DNA from: Thalassia testudinum
Taxonomy: Eukaryota > Streptophyta > Magnoliopsida > Alismatales > Hydrocharitaceae
NCBI GenBank assembly: GCA_037157565.1
Contig: JAZHRO010000013.1
Span: 74,083,501 to 74,147,500, forward strand
DNA: 64,000 nt
Direction: 5' to 3'
A program made the position numbers and the translations under genes. The notes under the pieces are model-generated. The model was not told the origin of the DNA. It was given only the letters and a program-made list of their open reading frames with translations, and ran no database searches. Positions 12,578-23,206 of the stretch are shown here, in pieces (the stretch's first letter is position 1; each line of letters begins with the position of its first letter).

Positions 12578-14958
12578 ATGGTGAAGGTTCTTACATGGAA
12601 TGTCAGGGGTCTTTGCGACCCCTCTCCCACGGGGACGCTGAGGTCGTACATGCTTAAGTGGAACCCAGATGTGGTGTTTCTCCAGGAGACAAAGTTGCAG
12701 GAGTGTGATCAGAGGGTGTGGAGAGAGATTGGGGGAAGTTTACTGGGTGATTTTTTGGCTTTGGATGCCGTTGGGAGGTTTGGAGGGGTGGTTGTTGGTT
12801 GGAAGGACTTGTTCTCGCTGGTGGACTCGAAGGTGGGGGTGGGAGTGGTCTCAGTGTAGATGAGGAGTGATGGGTTTGTGATGGCATTCCCTTCGGTGTA
12901 TGGACTAGTTGATGACTCCGACAGTTCTCTTTGGGTGAGGTTGCACCAACCTGCCGGGAGATTTCAGGCGAGCTCGTGGCTCATTAGAGGGGACTTCAAT
13001 GTCACCCTCTTAGTGGAGGACAGACCATGGGGGAGAGGAGGCAGGGATCAAGGCTCAGAGGACTTCGCGAGGCTCATTGCCGAGCATGGACTACAGGATA
13101 TACCCCCTACCTCTTATGCGTACACTTGGAGGAGCTTAGGAGGTCAGATGTCCAGATTGGATCATTTTCAGTGCTCAGTGGAGCTGGCTGAAGTTTTTCC
13201 GATGGCGGGGGCTCGCGCTCTGGAGGGGCCATTCTAAGACCACTCCCCTTTGCTGTGGGAGTTTGACGAGGTGTCTTGATGCGGTACATACTTTAAGTTT
13301 GAGAGGGTGTGGCTGCTGGAAGAAGAATTGAGGAGTATGGTGGACAAGTGAAGGGCTCTACATCCGGATGGATTGGTTGCTGCAAGACTTGAGGTGAAGC
13401 TTCAGGAGCTAAGGCGCTTTCTGAAGGACTACATGAAGCATTTGAAAGAAGAGCGGACCAAGAAATGAGATGAGGATCTCGGGGAGGTTTAGAGGCTGGA
13501 TAGAGTGGAAGACCAGGGCTTGATGATGGTGGCGGAGAGACAATATAGGGCGGATCACATGAAGACCATTCAGGAGGACTGAAAAGCGGAGGTGAAGTGG
13601 ACCAAATCCTGGCAGAAATGGGTCAAGGAGGGAGACTCGAACACCAAATTCTTCCATATGATGGCTTCAGCCAGGCGTAGGAGAAACTGGATTCATAAGT
13701 TTCAGGGGGGTGAGGCGGAGTGTTCGGGCAGGGAGTCCGTGGGCAGGGTAGTGACGGAATATTTTAGGGAGTTACCGGGGAGGAGGGATGGAAGATGGAG
13801 GGGTCTGGGGGCTCCGACGATGGGTTCGGCAGAGGCAGAGGGGTTGGTGGTGCTATTCTCGGAGGACGAAGCTCGTAGGGCAGTTTGGGGTTTGAATGGT
13901 GAAGGGTGGCTGGGGCTGGATGGGTTCCCGGTACTCTTTTTCAAAGAGTTTTGGCTGCTGCTGAAAGATGAGATTTTACAGGTTCTGGCGGAGTTTAAGA
14001 AGGGCAATAGAGGTTTTAATAGGTTGAACAAGTTCTACATGTTCCTGTTGCCTAAGAAAGAAGGGGTAGAGATAATTGATGACTACAGACCAATTGCTCT
14101 CTCGAATGCGGCATATTTGATCGTGGCAAAGATACTGGCGAACGGGTTTAGGAGGGTGATTGGCAGAGTTGTGTCAGAGGTGCAGACAACTTTTGTGTCA
14201 GGGAGACGCCTTTTGGACGGATATGTTGCTGCAACGGAGATCCTTGCACAGTGGAGGAGGGAAAGAAAGGTGGATTTCACGAAGGCTTACGACTCGGTGC
14301 AGTGGTCTTTCCTGTGGGCGACTATGGCCAAGAGGAGTTTCCCACTGGTCTGGATTAGATGGATGAAGCAATGCTCTACTACAGCATCGTTCTCGATCCT
14401 CATCAACGGGAACCCGGTAGGGGGTTGGATTCGGCCGAGCAGAAGCATACGGTAGGGGTGCCCCCTAGCGCCTATGTTGTTTGTGTTGGCAGCAGATGCT
14501 CTAGCGAGGTCTTTTGATAGAGCTTGCGCGGTAGGGCTACTACAGGGCTTCCCTTTGGAGGGAGGTGAGGGCATTTCGATACTATAGTACACGGACGATA
14601 TTCTCTTCTTTGTCGAAGGGACGGTGGTAGAGGCGAGGTGATGCTGTATCCTTTTAGAGCTATTTTGTGAAGCGTCGGGTATGAAGATTAACTACTCCAA
14701 ACATTCTTTTGTTTAGTTCAGAATGGAGGATGAGGAGGCTGGGGTGTGTTCGGAGGACCTGGGTACGGAGGCTGGGGCCCTACCCCTTCGTTACCTGGGT
14801 CTGCCCTTGATGGATAGGAAGATTGCAGTGCAAGATTGGGCTGCTGGGGTGGGCGTTCAAGCTGCTGTCGAGAGGTGGATGGCTGGTCCTCCTCAAGGTA
14901 GTTCTGTTGGCGATACCAGCTTATTTTTCTTCGATTGTGAAGATGCTTCGGAAAATTG
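12578..14958 (+). pseudogene. LINE B ORF2: endonuclease and reverse transcriptase
   Basis: Polyprotein that nicks the target and copies the RNA. It starts at ATG 12578 with VKVLTWNVRGLCDP, then FLQETKLQ, GDFNVTLL near 12990, RLDHFQC near 13160 and DHSPLL near 13240 (APE-type endonuclease). A linker with KEGDSNTKFFHMMASARRR near 13630 leads to RT blocks GLDGFPVLFFKEFW, FYMFLLPKKEG, DFTKAYDSVQWSFLW, GCPLAPMLFVLAADAL and YTDD at 14588-14599. About twelve nonsense codons interrupt one unshifted frame (for example 12857, 13235, 13580, 14453, 14585, 14714). Compared with the copy at 1-1050, several replace glutamine codons. Confidence 0.92.
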
Positions 14959-15033
14959 AAGACAAAATTGTGAGCATGATGAGAAGTTTCTTCTGAACCA
15001 ATTATAGGGCAGGAGGGAGGGGGGGCGAAGCTG

Positions 15034-15965
15034 GTGGCTTGGAGTGAGGTATGCATGCCTGTTAGAGATGGGGGTTTGGGAGTCAAGGAGGTGGGGAGAA
15101 TGAATGACAGCCTCTTGACGAAGTGGATTGCTGGGTTGCTTGGAGGAAGAGTTTGTCTGGTGGGGAGGGTCTTATGCTCTTGCTGTGGGGGACCGATGAA
15201 TTGGGAGCTCCTCACTTCATCTCTTAGACGAGCTTCCCATTTCATTAGGAGCCTGTCGATGTTGGCGCCGAAGGTCCGACCTTTTTTCACCCCGTTACTA
15301 GGGTCAGGCGAGGCCTTCGGGTTCTGGACAGATGATTAGACGGGGCTTGGAGTTTTAGCGGATCGCTTCCCCAGACTTGTGGCGCTGGCGGTTGACAGGA
15401 GAGCCTCGGTGGCGGAGGTGTGGGACGGCATGTGGTGTCTCACATTCATGGGTAACTTGTCAGACCAGAGGCTTGGAGATATACAGGTGTTGTTGCAAGA
15501 ACTCAAGGGGTTTCAGTTAGAGGATGGTGTGGACTGCTATGGATGGGAGGAAGGTGATTTTTCCGTACATGATGCTTATAGAAGGCTTGGTGGCTTGGGC
15601 ATGCTAGGGGATATTGAGTTGGCTAGAGATTGCAGGCAACTCTAGGAGGCTTCTTGCCCGTTGAAGGTTAAAGTGTTCATTTGGCTCCGCAGGAGAGGGA
15701 GACTAATGACCAAGAAGTGGAGAGCTCGGTAGGTACCGGATGCGGAGAGGTCTTGTCAGTTATGTGATCAAGCGGAGGAAGATGACCATCTTCTCTTTGC
15801 TTGTCCGGTGGTGACGCAAATCTGGGAGCGGATGGGGGATGAATGGTGGGCCCACGACTCTTACCAGATTTTGGCGATCTATCAGATGTGGCGGGGCCGA
15901 CAATGAGCGCAATGTGTTTTGGTCAAAGAGGGAATGGGCTCGATCGCTGGCAATTTTGTGGGTCA
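15034..15965 (+). pseudogene. LINE B ORF2 C-terminus with zf-RVT domain
   Basis: After a frameshift between about 14960 and 15034 ORF2 continues in frames 15034-15339 (VARDGGLGVKEVGRMNDSLL-like connection block) and 15379-15645 (ending with the DGDFSVHDAYRRL-like block). The zinc-binding region follows at about 15650-15830: PLKVKVFIWLRRRGRLMTKK, then CQLCDQAEEDDHLLFACPV. These are the usual order and spacing for plant LINE ORF2. Several stops are present. Confidence 0.85.
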
Positions 15966-16111
15966 TTTGGTTGGGTAGAAATGCTGTGGTGTTTAGGTGG
16001 TAGTGCCCATATGTGGAGAATTTTGTTGGATCTGCGGTGTCTTTTATTTCGGGATGGAGCTCTGGCTTGTAATGTGAACATTGTATTTTACTGATTGATT
16101 AATGCGATTTT

Positions 16112-16137
16112 GGGTGGTATCTGAAGGACTACCACCC
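16112..16137 (+). other. LINE B 3'-end stem-loop
   Basis: GGGTGGTA (16112-16119), a ten-base loop, and TACCACCC (16130-16137) form a perfect 8-bp stem about 20 bases before the A tract. In LINEs whose RT recognises a 3' hairpin such a structure serves as the start point for reverse transcription; that role is inferred here. Confidence 0.65.
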
Positions 16138-16157
16138 TTTTTCCCATTAAAAAAAAA

Positions 16158-16170
16158 AACCTTGCCCATA
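16158..16170. repeat. Right target-site duplication of LINE B
   Basis: AACCTTGCCCATA, partner of 10660-10672. The first two A bases cannot be told apart from the LINE's A tail. Confidence 0.85.
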
Positions 16171-16656
16171 GGATATAGTTTGAGGCACCCTGAAGCTTGA
16201 TCATGGTGCCTTGAACTATAACCTTTCGTTCTTCGATGGTGGTTCTTGCTTTTAGCCATCCTCGTCCTCAAGAAACTAGCCTTTCGTTACTTGTATGCTT
16301 CGTGTAAAGCATTGGATACGTAAGAAAGGCTACTTGCATAAGTTCCTTGATTCCTTGGGCCTTGCGTAATGTGCCAAGGTCCTTCAAGGAGTTCTTTGAG
16401 AGAACTCACAAGTCGGCGAAGATCCCTCGAAACACGAGGCTTTGAAGCACGTAGGAATCATGCACAAGTAGGACCTTCTTGTGCGTGATCTCCCTTCCTT
16501 GGTCCTGCGTGGAAGGGATTTCCTGTCGAGAAGAGAGGCTACATACACGTGGCTTCAGTCCACCAGAAAAGTCACACAGACTGTGTGCGTGTCTTTTCTA
16601 TCTTTCTTCATTTTACGTGTGTAGAAAATTTTCGAGAAGGGCTTAATAGATTGAAT
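16171..16656 (-). other. Leader and gag start of the copia-like element
   Basis: Between the primer-binding site and LINE B. On the minus strand a 5' leader of about 0.4 kb is followed by a gag start whose block IKLQGASNYILWAR matches the conserved LxGxNYxxWA segment at the N-terminus of copia gag proteins. LINE B entered directly after this block and the frame resumes at 10672. Confidence 0.7.
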
Positions 16657-16668
16657 GCTCTGATACCA
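16657..16668 (-). other. Primer-binding site of the copia-like element
   Basis: Minus-strand TGGTATCAGAGC abuts the 5' LTR and matches the 3' end complement of initiator methionine tRNA, the usual primer of plant copia elements. Confidence 0.9.
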
Positions 16669-17089
16669 TGTGAGGATTTGGACATTAGGGGGACGTGGAG
16701 ACTCTTCCACGTGGAGAGCATGTTGGCATACGCAAAACAGAGAGAGAGAGAGGAGAGAGGATAGTTGGTGATAAGGGAGAAGAGAGGAGAGAGAGGGAGT
16801 TGTTTGTTTTGTAGGAAATATAATGTATTCAACTCAAAGGAAATTACATAAGTTCTCTCTTAATAGAGAGAGCAAATCCTAACCTCTAACTAAAGAAACA
16901 AACTCAATCAAATCTCCTAAAATCAGGAAATAATATATCTTCTTTAACAACTTGACTAATTAACATATCATCATATTAGAAAAGCAAAACTTGGACTCTT
17001 AAGTAAACTCAAAACCCCTTTAGGACTGGTGCCCCTTGGAAGGACTCAAGACTTGCCATGTGGGACTACCATGTAACACTTATTCTCCA
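16669..17089 (-). repeat. 5' LTR of the copia-like element
   Basis: 421 bp, paired with 8379-8825. It contains the same GA-rich tract (16738-16800). The promoter region differs from its partner: the TATA box seen at 8597-8606 is disrupted, so transcription from this LTR is probably weak. Confidence 0.9.
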
Positions 17090-17230
17090 CGGTGGTGGAA
17101 GAGGCTATTTTTCCTTTGCTTTTGGATGCAACACCTGTAATGCAAGTATGTTATAACTTTTACCTTTTAATGGAATGGTGTGGGTGATTACCGAGTTCTA
17201 GTAGGAATCCTTTACTTTTTCAAAGGAAGA
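17090..17230 (+). mobile_element. 3' tail of LINE A
   Basis: Remaining 141 bp of LINE A to the right of the LTR element, ending just before the right copy of the 18-bp duplication. No long A tail remains; the last bases are CTTTTTCAAAGGAAG. Confidence 0.8.
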
Positions 17231-17248
17231 AAGTAGGGATGCAATAAT
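17231..17248. repeat. Right target-site duplication of LINE A
   Basis: Perfect 18-base partner of 3716-3733. Confidence 0.93.
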
Positions 17249-18277
17249 TGTTTACGTTGGCATGCTCTTCTGAAACATTTTTCACCTTCCTTGACTTTTC
17301 ACATTGGAATTCTGGCTCTCCATTGGTCTGTGGTTGGGTTCATTGGGAACAATGTACGTCAACTTTGGCTAGCTTCAGTGTGGAGGTCATGGACAAGATG
17401 AATTAGGTAGCTAATCTGGCAAAATCAATGAAGCAATCCCCAACTACTGCTAGCAGTAGTAGTAGAGAAGGGTTCCCATCCCATGCTCAGAAGCGAGAAA
17501 CAATTTTGTATTGTTGGGGAAAGTAAGAATTGGCCCTTTCACTTGACCCTATTGTCCACTTTCTTCACTTTGATGAGGTGGGGAGAGATGCTCTAGATAG
17601 GTAGGTGTTGTGAAAGAGTCGGAATGCTCATTGAGAAAGGAAATGATGAGAGAAAGAGCTCCAATCCAAGTAAAAAGGCGATGGTAACATACAAGGGCAG
17701 ATAACAGGGACTGGTTTGTCTTTTTCTTATTGCTTTGTACCTGCCTCTTCGCTAATCTAATCGGCTTGGCTAGAAATTAAATGGGGCATGCTAAAGAAAG
17801 CATGGAAGTGAAATGCATTTTTGATAGTTTGACCTTCGGTCAACTTTTTGTAGGAAAAAGGGATCGATCGAGTGGTGAGCCTCTGAGTCGTAAGGAACAG
17901 AGACAAGCTAAACTCGTGGAGCTATCTTGGTGCATGTTGATAGAGATGAGTAAGGTAGCTCTGTGATTTTGTTGTGTTTGTAGCTTTGACTCAACCACAC
18001 TACCTCTTTAGATTTGGATACCATTATCTACCGGTGTGTTCCCAACTTCCCATTATTCCTTGATGTCAAAAATAAATCTACCGGTGTGTGCCTATTATAT
18101 CCATCGGTGGAATATCGTTTTACTACAAAGGAATGATGATTATCTACATTTGCAATATACTTCAAATGAAGAATTACCTGTAATGGAGATGAGCAAGAAT
18201 GATCTCTAGCAAACTCCATGCGACGATCGTCCTCTCCAACGTGACTGCACTCGGTATTCGTGAACACATGATTACAA
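17249..18277. other. Non-coding stretch with CTACCGGTG-type motifs
   Basis: No gene recognised. At 18031-18112 three copies of a TACCGGTGTGT / ATCGGTGGA motif occur within 80 bases, resembling the palindrome arrays at 57.6-59 kb and 63-64 kb. Confidence 0.5.
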
Positions 18278-19146
18278 ACCTTTTTTTTTTTAGGGAAAGA
18301 AAGGAAGATTACTTGAGATCGATAATCATCCACATATTGTATTAATAAACGGAACGGACTTTCAAATTTTGAAGCCAAAATTCAGGCAAATAATTGACCT
18401 CCCTCACTACATTTTCCACCCAGCAATGCTCATCTTTAAAGTTCTATTGTAGCCATATGCACCATAATGTGGCAAATCCTTTGACCCACCCTGCAACATC
18501 CAGATTGTAATATTCACGGAAAGACCTCCAGAAGGATGAGAAATTGGAGACGTCAATCGTTTGAAGTTGCAAAATACACTAAATGTCCTTGGAGAATAAG
18601 TAGATCTTCATCATCAGTTTGACAAAAGGCATACGTGACATCTACATCATCTCTCCACCTTCTCATGAAGCATTTAGTCATCAGTCGCTTTCTCCTAAAC
18701 AACCAGAGAAATAATTTTATCTTCAAGGGCAACATACAATTCCATATATTTTTTGAATCATTCTTGACTTCATCAATGCCTCCAACAGACAACCTTTGAT
18801 ACCCCTTCTTCACCGTGAAAGCTTCCTCCCTCCAGCTGAAAACATGATTACAAAACTTACTAATAACACAACGAACACATTTTCCTGATCTAATTACTAC
18901 ATTACCTTGTGGACATGATGCTTCCTTGTCGTCCCCCTCACATCTCAACAAACTTAAAAGGAGCACGAGAAGCACAAACCAATACTTTACATGCCCATTT
19001 CTTATATAGGCACTAGAAGACCTCCGTTTCATTAATCTCCTCCACATTCTAAATGTAATGTTAGAGGCTTGCGAACAGCAACTGGAGGTTCCCATCAGAG
19101 GGCAGTACACAGCCCCAACCTCTCGCCCAAAATGTAGAAGTCTCAT
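18278..19146 (-). mobile_element. LINE 3' end fragment with zf-RVT domain
   Basis: Minus-strand ORF2 C-terminus of an L1-type element. The open frame 18553-19146 contains SWREEAFTVKKGYQRLS, then IWNCMLPLKIKLFLWLFRRK and a zinc-binding part in which only the first cysteine pair is partly kept (CQTDDEDLL). A region reading GFATLWCIWLQ follows near 18440-18480, as expected for the end of ORF2. A run of A on the minus strand (about 18279-18289) is the likely tail. The 5' side (RT, endonuclease) is absent. The sequence differs from LINE A and LINE B, so it is another family member or subfamily. Confidence 0.8.
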
Positions 19147-20045
19147 CCATCCATTGGGAATGATTCAAAGCAAGTGATGCCTTTAATATGATCGAAGATA
19201 AAACAAAGGTGGGTAAACTTTGCTTCAATGTAGCATGTGGGTAGACTTTGCTTCAATGTAGCATGGCCTTGCATGAAAAGGAGTAGGCATCGTGAGAAAG
19301 CAAGTGTAAACCACTATTCAACATTACTATAGATGATTGCTCCTCCATTTTCTTCGGTAATCACCATACTACGCTGCCATCGTCGGACCTCTCCATTTAC
19401 TCTTCCAACAACCACACGTAATAAGAGCTCGCCCTTTCCTAATGCCGATCCATCTCAAAACATCCAAACTCATGGGATTGTGCGCAAGATTAGACCATCC
19501 CACCCACGCGGAATTAAATATGCTGGGTTAATGGCCTTTAACTCGGTAATGCCCCATCGTGGGTTTAACTCTCCCAAACGGGGGACAAACGTTCCAAACC
19601 CGCTAAACAAATGCTACCTAATACTCTCATCACACTCCACCAACCCCTCCATTGTGTGTAATTGTAATTGTCGTCATCCTGGAGTGATTCCAATAGAGGG
19701 TGGGATCCACCGTACATGTTAGAGGGATTAGTCTAATCAATCAAGAAAATGGAGCAAAGAGACAAATACCATCAATTAGAAGGGAAGGAGGTTAAAATTA
19801 AGGGGTCGAAAAGGAGATTCATTTATTTGCAAGGATCCACCCATCAATGTTGCAAATGCAAAGGTGATATTAAGGTGGCAAGCCTTGTAATTACTTGAGG
19901 CAAGAGGAGACAACCCGATTGAAATTTCAAAGAATCGTTTTGCATAATTTCAAATAGTAAAATAAGAAAGTCCTCTAATCAAGGTAAACAAAATTGCTAT
20001 GGGAATGAACAATTCTAAAATGATATGATCCACCACTCGTTGGAG
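19147..20045. other. Non-coding stretch
   Basis: Contains an open frame at 19333-19722 with no recognisable motif on either strand and a near-tandem 25-base repeat (GGGTAGACTTTGCTTCAATGT-like unit at 19205-19265). Nothing else identified. Confidence 0.4.
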
Positions 20046-20770
20046 TAACTATTTTTTTGAAAACGAAGTGACTGAAATGTCTATTTTACATTACTTATAT
20101 TACTAATATATATAGTAATCATTTTATTAGTTTAGTTAATCATGTTATTATATAACTTATATCACTATTTTATTTATTATTATAATATTAGTTATATATT
20201 TTTTACACTTTTTATATTTCTACTATAGAGTAACTAATATATGCCTTTTAGGTAAGTCATTATTTAAGTTATTGTTGTTATTATTACAGTAACATTTATT
20301 CATTATTGAAATTAGTAATATATATGTTATGTTAATTATATTACTAATATATGCAATAACTGATTTATATAATTTATATAATTTAATTATTAAATCATTA
20401 TCTAACTTATGTTATTATTATATAACTTATATTATTATTTTATTTATTATATTATTATAATTATTTATATAAAAGTAACTTATATTCATTATTTATGCTA
20501 CTATATATATTTTACATTATATATAATTTTATAGTACAGATATATACACTAACTAGTTTATATCATTTATCTAAGCTAATTAATATATCATTGTTTAACT
20601 TATGTTATTATTATATAACTTATATTATTGTTTTATTATATTATTAGTATTTATAGAAAAATACCTTATATTCATAATTTATGTAGTAGTATATATGTAT
20701 TAATATAACTACTATATACTAACATCTATATACTTTTAATTAACTATAAAGTTTTAATAGATATAAATAG
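20046..20770. repeat. Extremely AT-rich block with diverged internal repeats
   Basis: Over 700 bp of almost pure A and T. A segment TTATTATTATATAACTTATAT followed by TTTTATTTATTAT recurs near 20140, 20405 and 20600 with differences. It may be a decayed tandem repeat or a matrix-attachment-like sequence; the sequence shows only composition and repetition. Confidence 0.6.
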
Positions 20771-21892
20771 ATTGCAGTAACTTTCTTTGAAAGACTTTCA
20801 AACAGTGGCATCGCACATGCCCATATTATATATCATTATTTTTTATTCATCAGAGTAGTAACATGAAAGGAACCAACCACTTTGGACATAACTTATAAGT
20901 TATATCAGACAACCCATTAGCAAGAAAAAGACCTGTTCTAGTTTGACCACAGTAACTTTGAAGAAGACCCCCTAAAGAACCAGTGGTGATGATGGAGCCT
21001 TCAAAAGCCTTTGAACTCGCAGTGATGACTAATACCCATAAAAATTTTCAGGAACACAAAGAATGAAAGAGATGGTGGAGAACATTGTAAAGCTTGAAGA
21101 ATGAAAGGTTAGTGGTGATGAAGGACTGACGTAGGCGATGGAGCTGGAGCTTCGAAGAAGATGGGGAGAGGTGGACATGAATCGGTTGTAGGTTTTGGTT
21201 GGCAAGGAGATAATAGTCAGAGAGGGTGGCGAGGAGATAGTGGTCGGAGAAGAGCTTGATCAGCGATGCTCCTTTGCTGGCAGGAGGGTGATAGCAGCAG
21301 GTCGGAGAGGTATGTGGTTTTTGCGCGGGAAGATGGTCAACGATTGTTTGTGTTCGAATCACCAAACTTCCATTTAAAATGAACACAAATCCTATTTCCT
21401 AATCCTATTCTCATTGGGAAATCAGGGTTACTCTTTCCTAACCGAACATCAATGTCCTAATTTCCAAATCGGTCAGGGGGGGTGGGGAGTGAGGGAGAGT
21501 TTTGGGTTGATGCAAGCCGGGCAATGGGGCGATGAGGCGTGCTGCCTGATGGAAGGGCCTTGCCTATGACCCACCTGAGGCGACATGCCCCAGTTGGGGC
21601 GACTGTCTTAACAGCATTGCCACCCATTCAGTCATATGCATGTTTGCCTCTGGTTGCCAGTGTAATCGAATAGGTAGCAATACATTATGGCATGCCTGGC
21701 CAAACCAACCCTCCTCCAAGAAGAATCATGGCATGCCTGCGTCTGGGCTAATGATTGTGTTTATTTCTTGTGGATCATGCACAGAGTTAATTTTGATTGG
21801 AATTGTTCAGGAATAAGATATGTTCAAACATTTCATGGTGTTCTTGCAAAATTTTTTGGATTTGGGTCAGTACTTTTTAATTTCGGGTTGCA
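20771..21892. other. Non-coding stretch
   Basis: No recognised gene. The minus frame 21048-21386 and others show no motif. Near 21520-21610 there is a GGCGA/TGCC-rich patch resembling the subterminal repeats of the hAT-like element at 9003-9909, perhaps a relic of a similar element. Confidence 0.4.
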
Positions 21893-22328
21893 GTGTTCTG
21901 GAGATAAGTTGTAGCTTGCCACGAAATGGTCATCTGGTTTTAGATTAACCATCGAGTTTGTTGTGACATTCTGCTAGATTTTTGTTTTTTTGTCTAGTCA
22001 TTTATGAGTGCATGAGATTTAAGACAAAAAATGAGCAAATTGGAGTGATTCGACTGCATCATTTACTGTTGAATGTTGATCAGGGTTCTGGAGATGAGTT
22101 GTACCTTGCCTTGCATGAAATGGTTAGCTGCTGTTAGACAAGCATTGAGTTTGTCGTTTGATTTTGTTAGTTTCTTGTCTTTTTTTTATTTGTTTTGGTA
22201 TATTATTATCTCAATTTTGTACTTTCAATGCTTGATTAGTTGTTAAGGAGACCATCAGATTTAAGATGAAAAATGAGCAAATTGGAGTGAATTGGACTGC
22301 ATTATTTACTGTTGAATTTTGAGCAGAA
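21893..22328. repeat. Imperfect tandem duplication, two units of about 190-240 bp
   Basis: GTTCTGGAGATAAGTTGTA at 21895 and GTTCTGGAGATGAGTTGTA at 22085 open two similar units; both end with AATGAGCAAATTGGAGTGA and TTTACTGTTGAAT blocks (near 22030 and 22270). The second unit carries about 50 extra bases. Confidence 0.75.
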
Positions 22329-23206
22329 CAAGGGTGAATCTATCTGGTTGTCATTGTAGTCTTGTACACTGTTTTTGAGGTGTTCGGCAAACAGTCATTA
22401 GAGTAGGTTCGACTCATTGGGTATCACATTTTTCCTCTTAATACATTGGCAGGAACTAGGTAGTGCATTTATTGTAAAATGAGAACTTAATTTGAGCAAG
22501 TTTGCTGGCTAATATTTAGTATGAGCAAAGAGTATTGGTTTTGAGATAAGTGTTTATGGCTATTGTTTAAAGTTTCCTGCAAAACTTAGGTAGCTAGTGT
22601 TTGTTTGATCTTGATGTTTTACTTTGTAAGTTATGGCTTATATATTTATTACATTTGTGGTTCTAGTTTCAGATTCTACGTATCACTATCTTAATAATCC
22701 AATGTTTTCTTGTAATTCACATATACGCTATTATTGTTGTAAAGTCTAAGTAATATACATAAAAATTGGGGTATTAAATAATATTGTGATAACCTTTTCG
22801 AGATAAGTGGTATTATGCAATTTTTGAAAGGTTTTACTTTGGTATTATGTTTGACGGTATGGCTTGGCCTAGAAGCTTAGCTTGATGTTTTGTGTCATTC
22901 AAAAGTTCTAATGCTATGAAGAAGAATGCACATTGTTGTTGCTACTGTGATGAAGAAAGAAAATTTTTCCTGCCGTTCTTTTTTCTACTTTATCAAATAA
23001 CCAGACCTTATTATCTCTACTATTGTGCTTCTTGCTTTCTCAGCTTGCCAGTTCACAATGATTCTTAGTCCTATACCTTGTTCCACTGCATTTTCTGTTT
23101 TGGACATGTTGGTCCCCATGCTATTGTGATTCTCTGCTCCTTTTGAATCTATTATGTTCGTCATTTTTAGTTGCACTCTTCTTACATGAGGTTTCTTTTA
23201 TGACAG

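Larger units (their letters stand above)
10673..16157 (+). mobile_element. LINE B, near full-length L1-type element
   Basis: 5.5-kb non-LTR retrotransposon inside the gag of the copia-like element. Order: ORF1 with two CCHC knuckles (10701-10949), G-rich ORF1 remainder (to about 12540), ORF2 with endonuclease (12578-13250), RT (13592-14960), C-terminal zf-RVT (15640-15965), a 3' stem-loop (16112-16137) and a short A tract (16149-16159). Target duplications of 13 bp flank it. ORF2 stays in a single frame from 12578 to about 14958, broken only by nonsense codons, so decay has been mainly by point change. It is the same family as the fragment at 1-1050. Confidence 0.92.
8379..17089 (-). mobile_element. 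Ty1-copia-like LTR retrotransposon (gag remnant only), nested in LINE A
   Basis: Element on the minus strand. Its LTRs are 16669-17089 (5') and 8379-8825 (3'), alike over their length, each beginning TGGAGAAT and ending CTCACA on the minus strand. The 5' LTR is followed directly by the primer-binding site TGGTATCAGAGC. A purine tract (AAAGGAGAG) precedes the 3' LTR. Excluding later inserts the interior is only about 1.4 kb and encodes a gag remnant, no pol. LINE B (10673-16157) and a hAT-like element (9003-9909) are nested in it. The flanks share only GTGG-like bases, so the 5-bp duplication is not clear. Confidence 0.88.
3734..17230 (+). mobile_element. LINE A, L1-type element, interrupted by nested insertions
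   Basis: Non-LTR retrotransposon running left to right. Its own sequence is 3734-8378 plus 17090-17230; the 8.7 kb between them is a later LTR element. In order it holds an ORF1 with a CCHC knuckle (3785-3967), an endonuclease remnant (about 5480-6113), a short RT piece (about 6730-6920), and the C-terminal zinc-binding domain (7877-8368). The central RT with its YxDD box is absent: LINE similarity stops near 6920 and resumes near 7507 across unrelated AT-rich sequence. Stops and shifts are common throughout. A perfect 18-bp duplication flanks it, longer than LTR elements make and typical of LINEs. Confidence 0.9.
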
